In this document: piece by piece, positions 1 to 5,914 of the stretch
How positions within the stretch are numbered: the first letter of the stretch is position 1
Layout: every line of letters starts with the position of its first letter
DNA from: JANLQX01 sp031406385
GTDB taxonomy: Bacteria > Actinomycetota > Acidimicrobiia > Acidimicrobiales > JANYDT01
DNA length: 6,489 bases
Assembly: GCA_031406385.1 (NCBI GenBank)
Contig: JANOHI010000326.1
Span: forward strand, 1-6,489
Direction of reading: 5' to 3'
The notes under the pieces: generated by a model
What the model was told of the DNA's origin: nothing
The model's database searches: none
The model's input: only the letters and a program-made list of their open reading frames with translations
Translations under genes and position numbers: made by a program

Positions 1-2
1 CC

Positions 3-368
3 CTGATTCCGGCGGAGGTCGTATCCGGCGAAGATCGGGATCAGGGACGAATCTTCAACTACGACGTGACCGGTGGCCGCTATGAGGAGATGGAGTTCTA
101 TGGCACCGGTTCCGGCGGGTCCTATGCCCGCTCGTTGATCAAGCAGCAGTGGAATGCCCAGCTGGACCGGGGGGCCGCGGTTTCCCTCGCCGTTTCCTCG
201 CTGTTCGAGGCCGCCGACGAGGACTCCGCAACCGGGGGGCCTGATGCAATCCGCGGCATTTACCCGACGTGTGCCACGATCACCGCAGAGGGCTACGAGG
301 AAGTGCCCGAGGATGAGATCGCTGCGCGATTCTCGGAACTGTTGCGCTCACGCGGGGCGAGCCGATGA
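3..368 (+). CDS. prcB: Proteasome beta subunit, 3' part (5' end outside window)
   Basis: The last 121 codons of the beta (catalytic) subunit of the 20S proteasome, which forms the two inner heptameric rings that cut proteins unfolded by Arc/Mpa. The frame is open from base 3 and ends at TGA 366-368. Recognisable family segments are GRIFNYD, the glycine-rich GTGSGGSYA, and the hallmark block DSATGGPDAIRGIYPT near the C-terminus, which closely matches Mycobacterium tuberculosis PrcB from memory. The propeptide and the catalytic N-terminal threonine lie upstream of the window, so activity cannot be judged. The protein ends shortly after the conserved domain and lacks the extra C-terminal tail of the mycobacterial protein. 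It is followed by prcA, as in other actinobacteria, but with an unusually long 90-base gap containing a duplication. Identity is very secure. Confidence 0.95.
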   Translation: MIPAEVVSGEDRDQGRIFNYDVTGGRYEEMEFYGTGSGGSYARSLIKQQWNAQLDRGAAVSLAVSSLFEAADEDSATGGPDAIRGIYPTCATITAEGYEEVPEDEIAARFSELLRSRGASR

Positions 369-408
369 TCACTTCTGTCCACCCGTCGTCGTCTCTGGAG
401 GTTCGGCT

Positions 409-462
409 GTGAGCATGCCCTGTTGTTGGTCGCCGTCGTCGTCTCTGGAGGTTCGGCTGTGA
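409..462 (+). CDS. Possible 17-aa mini-ORF overlapping the prcA start
   Basis: The first copy of the duplicated start region has its own GGAGG (397-401) and GTG (409-411). From there 17 codons are open, ending at TGA 460-462. The peptide starts MSMP like PrcA, then leaves that sequence because the 50-base period shifts the frame; it continues CCWSPSSS and ends VRL. Its stop overlaps the prcA GTG in the arrangement GTGA, typical of translational coupling, and the prcA Shine-Dalgarno lies within its codons. Two consecutive TGT (Cys) codons and a TGG (Trp) occur at codons 5-7; TGT is unusual in this G+C-rich sequence. It is probably a by-product of the duplication. A role as a leader peptide controlling prcA is possible but unproven. 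Confidence 0.3.
   Translation: MSMPCCWSPSSSLEVRL
447..451 (+). promoter_or_regulatory. Shine-Dalgarno site that decides the prcA start
   Basis: GGAGG lies seven bases before GTG 459. This spacing favours GTG 459 over ATG 465 (13-base spacing) and over TTG 423, which lies upstream of the site. It is the strongest Shine-Dalgarno seen in the window. Confidence 0.8.
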
Positions 463-1136
463 GCATGCCCTACTACGTCTCGCCCGAACAGGTGATGAAG
501 GACCGCGCCGACTACGCGCGAAAGGGCATTGCCCGCGGCCGCTCGCTCATCGGGCTGACCTACGGCGATGGTGTGCTGATCGTTGCCGAGAACCACTCGC
601 GTTCTCTGCACAAGGTGAGCGAGATCTATGACCGTGTCGGCTTCGCCGCGGTCGGGCGCTACAACGAGTTCGATCAGCTGCGAATTGCCGGCGTCCGGGC
701 CGCAGATCTGAAGGGGTACTCCTACAGCCGCGAAGACGTCGAGGCCCGAAGCCTGGCGAACTCCTACGCCCAGATGCTCGGGCAGGTCTTCACCCACGAA
801 ATGAAACCCCTCGAAGTGGAGATCCTCGTGGCCGAGGTCGGGCTGACCCCCGACGACGATCGTCTGTTCCATATCCTCTACGACGGCACGGTGATGGATC
901 AGGAGCGGTTCACCGTTCTCGGGGGCGACGCGGAAACGATCAGTGAACGTATGAAAGCGAAGTACTCGGAAGGCCAGTCGTTGACCGACGCGCTTCGTGG
1001 TGCGGTTGCTGCGCTTGCCGGTACCGAGCGCACCCTCACGCCCCGGGAGCTCGAAGTCGCCACTCTTGACCGGACCCACCCGCGTCGAACCTTCACTCGC
1101 CTCGAGGGAGACGAGCTCACCGCGTTGCTGGGCTGA
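459..1136 (+). CDS. prcA: Proteasome alpha subunit
   Basis: A 225-aa alpha subunit of the 20S proteasome core. Seven copies form each outer ring, gate substrate entry and dock the Arc/Mpa ATPase; the subunit is not itself catalytic. The N-terminus MSMPYYVSPEQ aligns with mycobacterial MSFPYFISPEQ (from memory), which together with GGAGG at 447-451 fixes the start at GTG 459. Other family segments are ARKGIARGRSL (about residues 20-30), VAENHSRSL, the block IYDRVGFAAVGRYNEFD, and LTDALRGAVAAL in the C-terminal half. The protein ends at ELTALLG, so it lacks the acidic C-terminal tail of the M. tuberculosis protein (about 248 aa). It sits between prcB and a 98-aa gene starting one base after its stop. 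The duplicated start region upstream probably affects how efficiently it is translated. Identity is very secure. Confidence 0.96.
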   Translation: MSMPYYVSPEQVMKDRADYARKGIARGRSLIGLTYGDGVLIVAENHSRSLHKVSEIYDRVGFAAVGRYNEFDQLRIAGVRAADLKGYSYSREDVEARSLANSYAQMLGQVFTHEMKPLEVEILVAEVGLTPDDDRLFHILYDGTVMDQERFTVLGGDAETISERMKAKYSEGQSLTDALRGAVAALAGTERTLTPRELEVATLDRTHPRRTFTRLEGDELTALLG

Positions 1137-1137
1137 C

Positions 1138-1434
1138 GTGACCGACGACCAGTCGCGCCTCACGAAGGCCGGTGCCGAACGACTTCTCGCCGCCATAGAC
1201 ACCGACGTCCTGTTCGACGCGCTCGTCGGCTCGATGCGTGCCGTGCTCCGTCTCGACGCCCTATCCACGGACGATGCGGTTCTTGCCAGCGCAGCACAAG
1301 TGGCCGGGTGGAGCGCAGAACACGTGTCGGCGCTTCGTTCCGGAAACGAGGACGCGCTCACGTCGATGGCGATCGAGCTCTGCGAATTTCGGGTCCTCGG
1401 GTCTTTGCGGCGTTGCGTCGGCGATCAGCACTAG
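1138..1434 (+). CDS. Hypothetical 98-aa helical protein between prcA and pafA
   Basis: I do not recognise this gene. GTG 1138 lies one base after the prcA stop, and the frame ends at TAG 1432-1434, 12 bases before pafA. No clear Shine-Dalgarno precedes it, so coupling to prcA translation is likely. The frame is also open upstream within prcA, but a start there would create a long overlap, so GTG 1138 is preferred. Codons end mostly in G or C, as in a real gene. The sequence looks wholly helical, soluble and mildly acidic, with no signal peptide or membrane segment. Residues around 50-72 (AAQVAGWSAEHVSALRSG) resemble the spacing of a helix-turn-helix, but only weakly. Two cysteines lie near the C-terminus. 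It ends GDQH, not the GQYL-type tail by which Arc/Mpa and PafE/Bpa bind the proteasome. Location suggests a link to the Pup-proteasome system; function is unknown. Confidence 0.7.
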   Translation: MTDDQSRLTKAGAERLLAAIDTDVLFDALVGSMRAVLRLDALSTDDAVLASAAQVAGWSAEHVSALRSGNEDALTSMAIELCEFRVLGSLRRCVGDQH

Positions 1435-1446
1435 GTTCGCTCAGAC

Positions 1447-2805
1447 ATGGAACGTCGCATCTTCGGCATCGAGAACGAATATGGCGTGACCTGCACATTG
1501 CGCGGGCAACGTCGCCTCAGTCCAGATGAGGTCGCCCGCTATCTGTTCCGTCGAGTCGTCTCGTGGGGACGAAGCTCGAACGTGTTCCTGGAGAACGGCG
1601 CTCGCCTGTACCTCGATGTGGGATCACACCCGGAATACGCCACACCGGAGTGCGACTCGCTCCTCGACGTCGTCACTCATGACAAGGCCGGCGAGCGGAT
1701 CCTCGAGAGCCTGCTGAGTTCGGCCGAGGCGCGTCTGCGTGAGGAGGGGATCAAAGGCGATATCTACCTGTTCAAGAACAACACCGACTCCGCCGGCAAC
1801 AGCTATGGGTGTCATGAGAACTACCTGACGAGCAGGGAGGACGAACTCTCGACCTACGCCCAGGTGCTCATTCCGTTCTTCGTGTCACGCTCGATCTATT
1901 GCGGGGCGGGCAAAGTGCTGCAGACAGCTCGCGGTGCGGTCTACTGCATGACCCAGCGGGCCGAGCACATCTGGGAAGGAGTCAGCTCGGCGACCACACG
2001 GAGCCGACCGATCATCAACACCCGCGACGAACCCCATGCTGACGCCGAGCGATACCGGCGTCTTCACGTGATCGTCGGTGACTCGAACATGAGCGAATAC
2101 ACCACGTTTCTCAAGATCGGTGCCTCGGCCATCATGTTGCGGATGCTCGAAGACCCGAGCGTGGTGTTGCGTGACATGGCGCTCGAGAATCCGATACGAG
2201 CCATCCGCGAGATCAGCCACGATGTCACCTGCCGCCGGCGAGTCCGATTGCAGAACGGGCGGGAGTCGAGCGCTCTCGATATTCAGGCGGAGTACCTCAA
2301 TCGAGCCATGAAGTTCGCTGATCAAAAGGGACTGCCCGACGAGGAGATGCGTGCGCTCGGGATGTGGAAGCACTGCATCGAGACCATCGAGCGTGATCCG
2401 CTACTGCTCGACCGAGAGGTTGACTGGGTGATCAAACACAATCTGATCGAGGCGTACCGCCAGAAGCACGATTTGCCTCTCGGGCACGCAAAGGTGGCGC
2501 TCCTCGATCTGCAGTACCACGATGTGCATCGTGAACGCGGAGTGTTCTATCGGATGCAGCGTCGCGGACTCATCGAACGTATGTGTACAGATGAAGACAT
2601 CGACATCGCCGTCGACCAGCCGCCGCAGACAACGCGAGCGAAGCTTCGCGGCGACTTCATTCGACGGGCGAAGGAGCGAAAGCGTGACTTCACCGTCGAT
2701 TGGGTGCATCTCAAGCTGAACGATCAGGCGCAGCGCACCGTCCTCTGCAAGGACCTGTTCAAGTCCAAGGACGAACGGGTCGAGAAGCTCATCGCATCGC
2801 TGTGA
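1447..2805 (+). CDS. pafA: Pup-protein ligase PafA
   Basis: A 452-aa ligase that uses ATP to join the C-terminal glutamate of Pup to lysines of target proteins, marking them for the proteasome. It belongs to the carboxylate-amine ligase (glutamine synthetase-like) fold. The N-terminus has GIENEYG, with Glu9 in the metal-binding position. Asp57 in YLDVGSHPEYATPEC matches the family's catalytic aspartate (Asp64 of the Corynebacterium enzyme, as I recall). Further conserved blocks are FKNNTDSAGNSYGCHENY (109-126), HIWEGVSSATTRSRPIINTR (174-193), VGDSNMSE (210-217) and DQPPQTTRA (390-398), plus the C-terminal FTVDWVHLKLNDQAQRTVLC (415-434). No Dop-type loop insertion precedes Asp57 and the C-terminus is of ligase type, so this is PafA rather than the depupylase Dop. 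Length is normal. The Shine-Dalgarno before ATG 1447 is poor, fitting translation within an operon. Confidence 0.97.
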   Translation: MERRIFGIENEYGVTCTLRGQRRLSPDEVARYLFRRVVSWGRSSNVFLENGARLYLDVGSHPEYATPECDSLLDVVTHDKAGERILESLLSSAEARLREEGIKGDIYLFKNNTDSAGNSYGCHENYLTSREDELSTYAQVLIPFFVSRSIYCGAGKVLQTARGAVYCMTQRAEHIWEGVSSATTRSRPIINTRDEPHADAERYRRLHVIVGDSNMSEYTTFLKIGASAIMLRMLEDPSVVLRDMALENPIRAIREISHDVTCRRRVRLQNGRESSALDIQAEYLNRAMKFADQKGLPDEEMRALGMWKHCIETIERDPLLLDREVDWVIKHNLIEAYRQKHDLPLGHAKVALLDLQYHDVHRERGVFYRMQRRGLIERMCTDEDIDIAVDQPPQTTRAKLRGDFIRRAKERKRDFTVDWVHLKLNDQAQRTVLCKDLFKSKDERVEKLIASL

Positions 2806-2827
2806 ACCGAACGTCGCGGTTGCCAGG

Positions 2828-2844
2828 CGATCGGCACCCGATCG
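2828..2844. promoter_or_regulatory. Perfect inverted repeat in the pafA-DUF3866 gap
   Basis: CGATCGG, a three-base CAC spacer, then CCGATCG form an exact 7-bp inverted repeat. It lies 22 bases after the pafA stop and 16 bases before the next ATG. A weaker 5-bp repeat (AACCG 2805-2809, CGGTT 2817-2821) precedes it. No T-run follows, so it is not a standard intrinsic terminator. It could be an RNA hairpin that stabilises or separates messages, or a dyad operator. The role is unproven. Confidence 0.45.
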
Positions 2845-2860
2845 ACACGGTGAGGTAGCG

Positions 2861-3901
2861 ATGCCGACGTTTCGAGCTGGTGTCGTGTCCGAGATCATCA
2901 GTGAACGCAAGGGATTGCAGCGGGTCTACGTGCTCTTCGATGGCGGCCAAGAACCTCAGCGCGCGTACAACCTGACGGAGCTGACCGGAACGGTGGCCGT
3001 CGCCGACGAGGTCGTTTGCAACACCACTGCGGTCGAGCTCGGTCTCGGCACGGGTGGTTGGCACGTCGTCCATTGGAATCTGGCCCGTCGCGTGCTCAGC
3101 GTGCCGGGCGATGGGCACATCGTGAAGCTCAGATACACCTCCCTGCAGGCGAACACCGGGGCCACCGAGGAACACATCGGCGAGCTCGCAATGGATATCG
3201 GTGGCGTCCCCGTTGTTGGATGCACGCTGCACAGCCAGATCGGTGTGGTCGCCGCGGCGTTCGCCCAAGAACGACCCGACGCCCGGCTGGCATACGTGAT
3301 GACCGACGGCGCCGCGCTCCCACTTGCTCTCAGCGATCTCGTCCATGATCTCGGCGTGCGAGGGCTTCTCTGCGGAACGGTAACGGTGGGCCACGCATTC
3401 GGGGGCACGAGGGAGGCGGTGACACTGGCGAGCGGACTGGTCATCGCTCGTTCCCTGCTCCAGGCAGACGCGATCGTCGTTGGCATGGGTCCCGGCGTGG
3501 TCGGCACGGGAACGAGCCTCGGACATAGCGCCCTTGAGCTGGCCGAGATCATCCACACCAGTGCCACGCTCGGCGGTCGGGCTATCGCATGCCTACGAGT
3601 GAGCGATGCCGACCTGCGTGAGCGCCACCGCGGGGTGAGCCACCACAGCCTCACCGGTCTCGCTCACGTTCGACCGGGCACCCCGTACCTTGTCGCTGTT
3701 CCGAACGACCACGACGGTATCGACCTCTCGGTACTCCCGTATGAATCCGGCTGCGTCCACGTCGAGGTCGGTGACGTCGAGGCGATGCTCGCCTCGCGTG
3801 CGCTCCGGATCACCACAATGGGGAGAAACGCCGCCCAGGACCCGTCGTTCTTCCGATTTGCGGCCGCGGCAGGGTTTGCAGCTGCCAGCATGGTCGGGTG
3901 A
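2861..3901 (+). CDS. DUF3866-family protein of unknown function
   Basis: A 346-aa protein that I recognise as DUF3866, a family of unknown biochemical function found in actinobacteria and in Gram-positive spore formers. Conserved blocks in order: GLQRVYV (18-24), CNTTAVELGLGTGGWH (53-68), GHIVKLRYT (85-93), LHSQ (123-126), YVMTDGAALPLALS (145-158), TVTVGHAFGG (173-182), VVGMGPGVVGTGTSLGHSA (206-224) and RHRGVSHHSLT (255-265). The many Gly-rich turns and His/Asp-containing motifs look like an enzyme active site, but no reaction is known. No signal peptide or clear membrane segment is seen, so it is probably cytoplasmic. ATG 2861 is preceded by GAGGT at 2852-2856, a tolerable Shine-Dalgarno. 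The gene lies 55 bases after pafA and 25 bases before pafB, within the Pup operon. Family assignment is strong and rests on remembered motifs; function is not assigned. Confidence 0.85.
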   Translation: MPTFRAGVVSEIISERKGLQRVYVLFDGGQEPQRAYNLTELTGTVAVADEVVCNTTAVELGLGTGGWHVVHWNLARRVLSVPGDGHIVKLRYTSLQANTGATEEHIGELAMDIGGVPVVGCTLHSQIGVVAAAFAQERPDARLAYVMTDGAALPLALSDLVHDLGVRGLLCGTVTVGHAFGGTREAVTLASGLVIARSLLQADAIVVGMGPGVVGTGTSLGHSALELAEIIHTSATLGGRAIACLRVSDADLRERHRGVSHHSLTGLAHVRPGTPYLVAVPNDHDGIDLSVLPYESGCVHVEVGDVEAMLASRALRITTMGRNAAQDPSFFRFAAAAGFAAASMVG

Positions 3902-3926
3902 TCGGACCAGCCCCCGCCCGAGACCG

Positions 3927-4907
3927 ATGAGCCGGATCGAGCGGCTGATCAACTTGAGCGCGGCGCTGTTGTCGTCCGAGCGGCCACTGCGAGCCGATGA
4001 GCTTCGTGAGCGAATTGCCGGATACCCCGACGACAAGGCGTCGTTCCGACGCCAGTTCGAACGAGACAAGGAAGCGCTCCGTGAGCTCGGGCTGCCCCTC
4101 GAGACGATCGTGGAACGGCGAGCCGGTGAGGATGTGGTTGCGTACCGGGTGAACGCCGACGAGTACTACGTACGCGACCCCGGACTCGAACCCGACGAGC
4201 TGTCCGCACTTCACCTGGCGTCGCGTCTGGTCGAGATCGAAGGTCTCGACACTGGCTCGGGGCTGTGGAAGCTCAATGCCGCCGCCCGAGCCGAGCGAAG
4301 CCGCCGACATGGTCCGACCGCCACGTTGCCCGACATCGAACATCCAGCCGAAGGCCCCACGGCGACCCTCCCCGCCGACGAGCGCCTGACTGACCTCTTC
4401 GGGCTCATTGCATCCGGGGCATCGGTCCGGTTCCTGTATCGGGGTGAGCCGCGTCACGTGCAGCCCCGGCGCCTCTCGTTCTCCCGTGCTCACTGGTATC
4501 TCATCGGCTACGACCTCGCTCGCGCCGATGATCGTTCGTTCCGGTTGGACCGAATGGAAGGTGCCCTGCAACCCGACGTTCCCGAATCAGCGCCACCGCC
4601 GACCACCACCCGCCGCGCCGGCTTCTCCCGACCATGGGAGCTCGGCCCATCGGGCGACGAGCTCACCGCCCATGTTCTGATCGACGCCGCGCAGGCGCCG
4701 TGGGCGATCCGTCACGTGGGCGCAGCGTCGGTCGTGGATCGCCGTACAGACGGATCGGTCGAGTTGGCCTTAGTGGTTCGCAACATCGAATCGTTTCGAA
4801 CGTTCGTGCTCGGGTTCCTCCACCACGCCGAAGTCCTTGCGCCGCCGGAGTTGCGCGCCGACCTCGTCCGGTGGTTGTCTGACGCCTGCGACCGAGGGCG
4901 CGTCTGA
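3927..4907 (+). CDS. pafB: WYL-domain transcriptional regulator PafB
   Basis: A 326-aa regulator. With PafC it forms the PafBC activator, which in mycobacteria switches on most of the RecA/LexA-independent DNA damage response. Residues 1-60 form a winged helix-turn-helix (SRIERLINLSAALLSSERPL, then FRRQFERDKEALRELGLPL), matching the mycobacterial PafB start. Residues about 160-215 are a WYL domain with an intact WYL at 190-192 and SFRLDRMEG at 204-212; a C-terminal WCX-type region follows (about 245-320). The linker is Pro/Thr-rich and repeats GPTATLP at 129-135 and 143-149. The frame is open upstream into the DUF3866 gene, but homology favours ATG 3927, despite a weak Shine-Dalgarno. It lies 25 bases after the DUF3866 gene, and its TGA overlaps the pafC ATG by one base, so the two are probably translationally coupled and made in similar amounts. 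Confidence 0.92.
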   Translation: MSRIERLINLSAALLSSERPLRADELRERIAGYPDDKASFRRQFERDKEALRELGLPLETIVERRAGEDVVAYRVNADEYYVRDPGLEPDELSALHLASRLVEIEGLDTGSGLWKLNAAARAERSRRHGPTATLPDIEHPAEGPTATLPADERLTDLFGLIASGASVRFLYRGEPRHVQPRRLSFSRAHWYLIGYDLARADDRSFRLDRMEGALQPDVPESAPPPTTTRRAGFSRPWELGPSGDELTAHVLIDAAQAPWAIRHVGAASVVDRRTDGSVELALVVRNIESFRTFVLGFLHHAEVLAPPELRADLVRWLSDACDRGRV

Positions 4908-5914
4908 TGTCGACCGAGGACCGTCTGAAGCGAATCCTCGCCATGGTTCCGTGGATCGTTGCCCACGACGGGCCGACCGTGGAGGAGACATGCGCTCGCT
5001 TCGGATGCACGCCCCCGGAGCTGATGCGCGATATCCAGCTTCTCTACATGTGTGGCCTCTACCCGTACACCCCAGATGTGCTCATCGAGGCCTCTGTCGC
5101 CGACGGGCGGGTCTACATCGAATACGCCGAGTATTTCAGTCGTCCGCTCCGTTTGACTCCCGGCGAAGGACTCGGACTCGTCGCCGCGGCGTCGACACTT
5201 CTTGCCGCCCCCGGGACCGACGCCAACGGTCCGCTTGCTCGCGGTCTCGCCAAGCTCGCGGCTGCTTTGGGTGGGGATGAATCGGCCTTCGACGGAACCA
5301 TCGACGTCGAGCTCGGCACGACCGATCCGAACACGCTGACGATGCTTCGCCATGCAGTGGAGCGGCGAAAGCAGGTTCGGCTTCGCTACTACTCGTTCGG
5401 CCGAGACGACGTCGACGAACGGATCGTCGAGCCGGTCGGCGTGTTCCGGTCCGTGGGCGAATGGTACGTACACGCATTGTGTCATCGGGCGCGGGACGAG
5501 CGAACGTTCCGAGTTGACCGGATCGAACAGGCAACACTGCTGGATTCTGATCGCACCGGCCCGGAGGTCACCCCCAGCACGGAGCTCTTCGTTCGTGCGC
5601 CGGAGTCCGGTTTCGTGGTGTTCGCGCTCGACCAGAGCGTTCGCTGGGTGGCGGATCAATACCCGGTCGAATCGCGAGTGGAGATGGCTGACGGTCGTCT
5701 CCGTGTGCGCCTCGGTGTGTCGGAGTTCGCCTGGCTCGACCGTCTGGTCCTGCAACTCGGTGCGGCCGCCGAGGTGCTCGAATCCCCGCCCGGCTGGACC
5801 GGAATCGTCGCGTCAGCCGAGCGGGTGCTTGCCCGGTATGGCGGCGTCGTGCGGCCCGGCTCCCCGGCCGAGGGCGAATCCTTCGCTAGCGTCGCTCGCC
5901 GTGACCCCCGTTGA
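4907..5914 (+). CDS. pafC: WYL-domain transcriptional regulator PafC
   Basis: A 335-aa partner of PafB. The N-terminal winged helix-turn-helix (about 1-60: RLKRILAMVPWIVAHDGPTV, then LMRDIQLLYMCGLYPYTPD) matches mycobacterial PafC, including the characteristic MVP and MCGL segments. A WYL domain spans about 145-215, and a WCX-type C-terminal region about 225-312. The signature tripeptide is WYV (186-188) instead of WYL, while the downstream arginine-rich TFRVDRIEQA is kept; PafC proteins are often degenerate here. The last 20 or so residues, rich in Gly, Pro and Ser, look disordered. ATG 4907 overlaps the pafB stop (TGATG). The 3' end overlaps the proposed signal peptidase start by 14 bases. 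The expected role is a ligand- or nucleic-acid-sensing activator acting with PafB; the signal it senses cannot be read from this sequence. Confidence 0.91.
   Translation: MSTEDRLKRILAMVPWIVAHDGPTVEETCARFGCTPPELMRDIQLLYMCGLYPYTPDVLIEASVADGRVYIEYAEYFSRPLRLTPGEGLGLVAAASTLLAAPGTDANGPLARGLAKLAAALGGDESAFDGTIDVELGTTDPNTLTMLRHAVERRKQVRLRYYSFGRDDVDERIVEPVGVFRSVGEWYVHALCHRARDERTFRVDRIEQATLLDSDRTGPEVTPSTELFVRAPESGFVVFALDQSVRWVADQYPVESRVEMADGRLRVRLGVSEFAWLDRLVLQLGAAAEVLESPPGWTGIVASAERVLARYGGVVRPGSPAEGESFASVARRDPR

Larger units (their letters stand above)
383..470 (+). repeat. Tandem direct repeat of the prcA RBS/start region (two 38-bp copies)
   Basis: Bases 383-420 and 433-470 are identical over 38 bases, with a 50-base period and a 12-base non-repeated spacer (421-432). 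Each copy holds a short GTC run, the Shine-Dalgarno core GGAGG (397-401 and 447-451), a GTG seven bases further on (409 and 459) and the codons for Met-Ser-Met-Pro. Only the second copy is in frame with prcA. Exact identity over both noncoding and coding bases suggests a recent duplication, although a short-read assembly error could give the same picture. Confidence 0.9.

Noticed and set aside
423..458. TTG 423 as an upstream start for prcA, adding 12 residues before GTG 459.
   Set aside because: The extra residues come from the duplication, have no counterpart in PrcA as I remember it, and the GGAGG site lies downstream of this TTG.
369..1361. A 330-codon open frame on the minus strand opposite prcA and the 98-aa gene.
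   Set aside because: The + strand holds an unmistakable PrcA here. Long antisense open frames are expected in G+C-rich genes, and the minus-strand translation has no recognisable motifs.
1429..1434. A GQYL-like proteasome-activator tail on the 98-aa protein.
   Set aside because: Its last residues are GDQH, which lack the required hydrophobic end.
2828..2844. An intrinsic terminator after pafA.
   Set aside because: The hairpin has no T-run after it on either strand and is only 16 bases from the next start codon.
2789..3556. A 255-codon minus-strand open frame opposite the DUF3866 gene.
   Set aside because: The + strand frame carries many conserved family motifs; this one carries none.
3600..3926. 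A PafBC-type (RecA-NDp-like) promoter ahead of pafB.
   Set aside because: TTGTC occurs at 3690, but the following bases do not fit the remembered TTGTCRGTG-N8-TANNNT pattern.
4712..5755. A 347-codon minus-strand open frame opposite pafB and pafC.
   Set aside because: It is the antisense shadow of two clearly identified genes and is low in recognisable domains.
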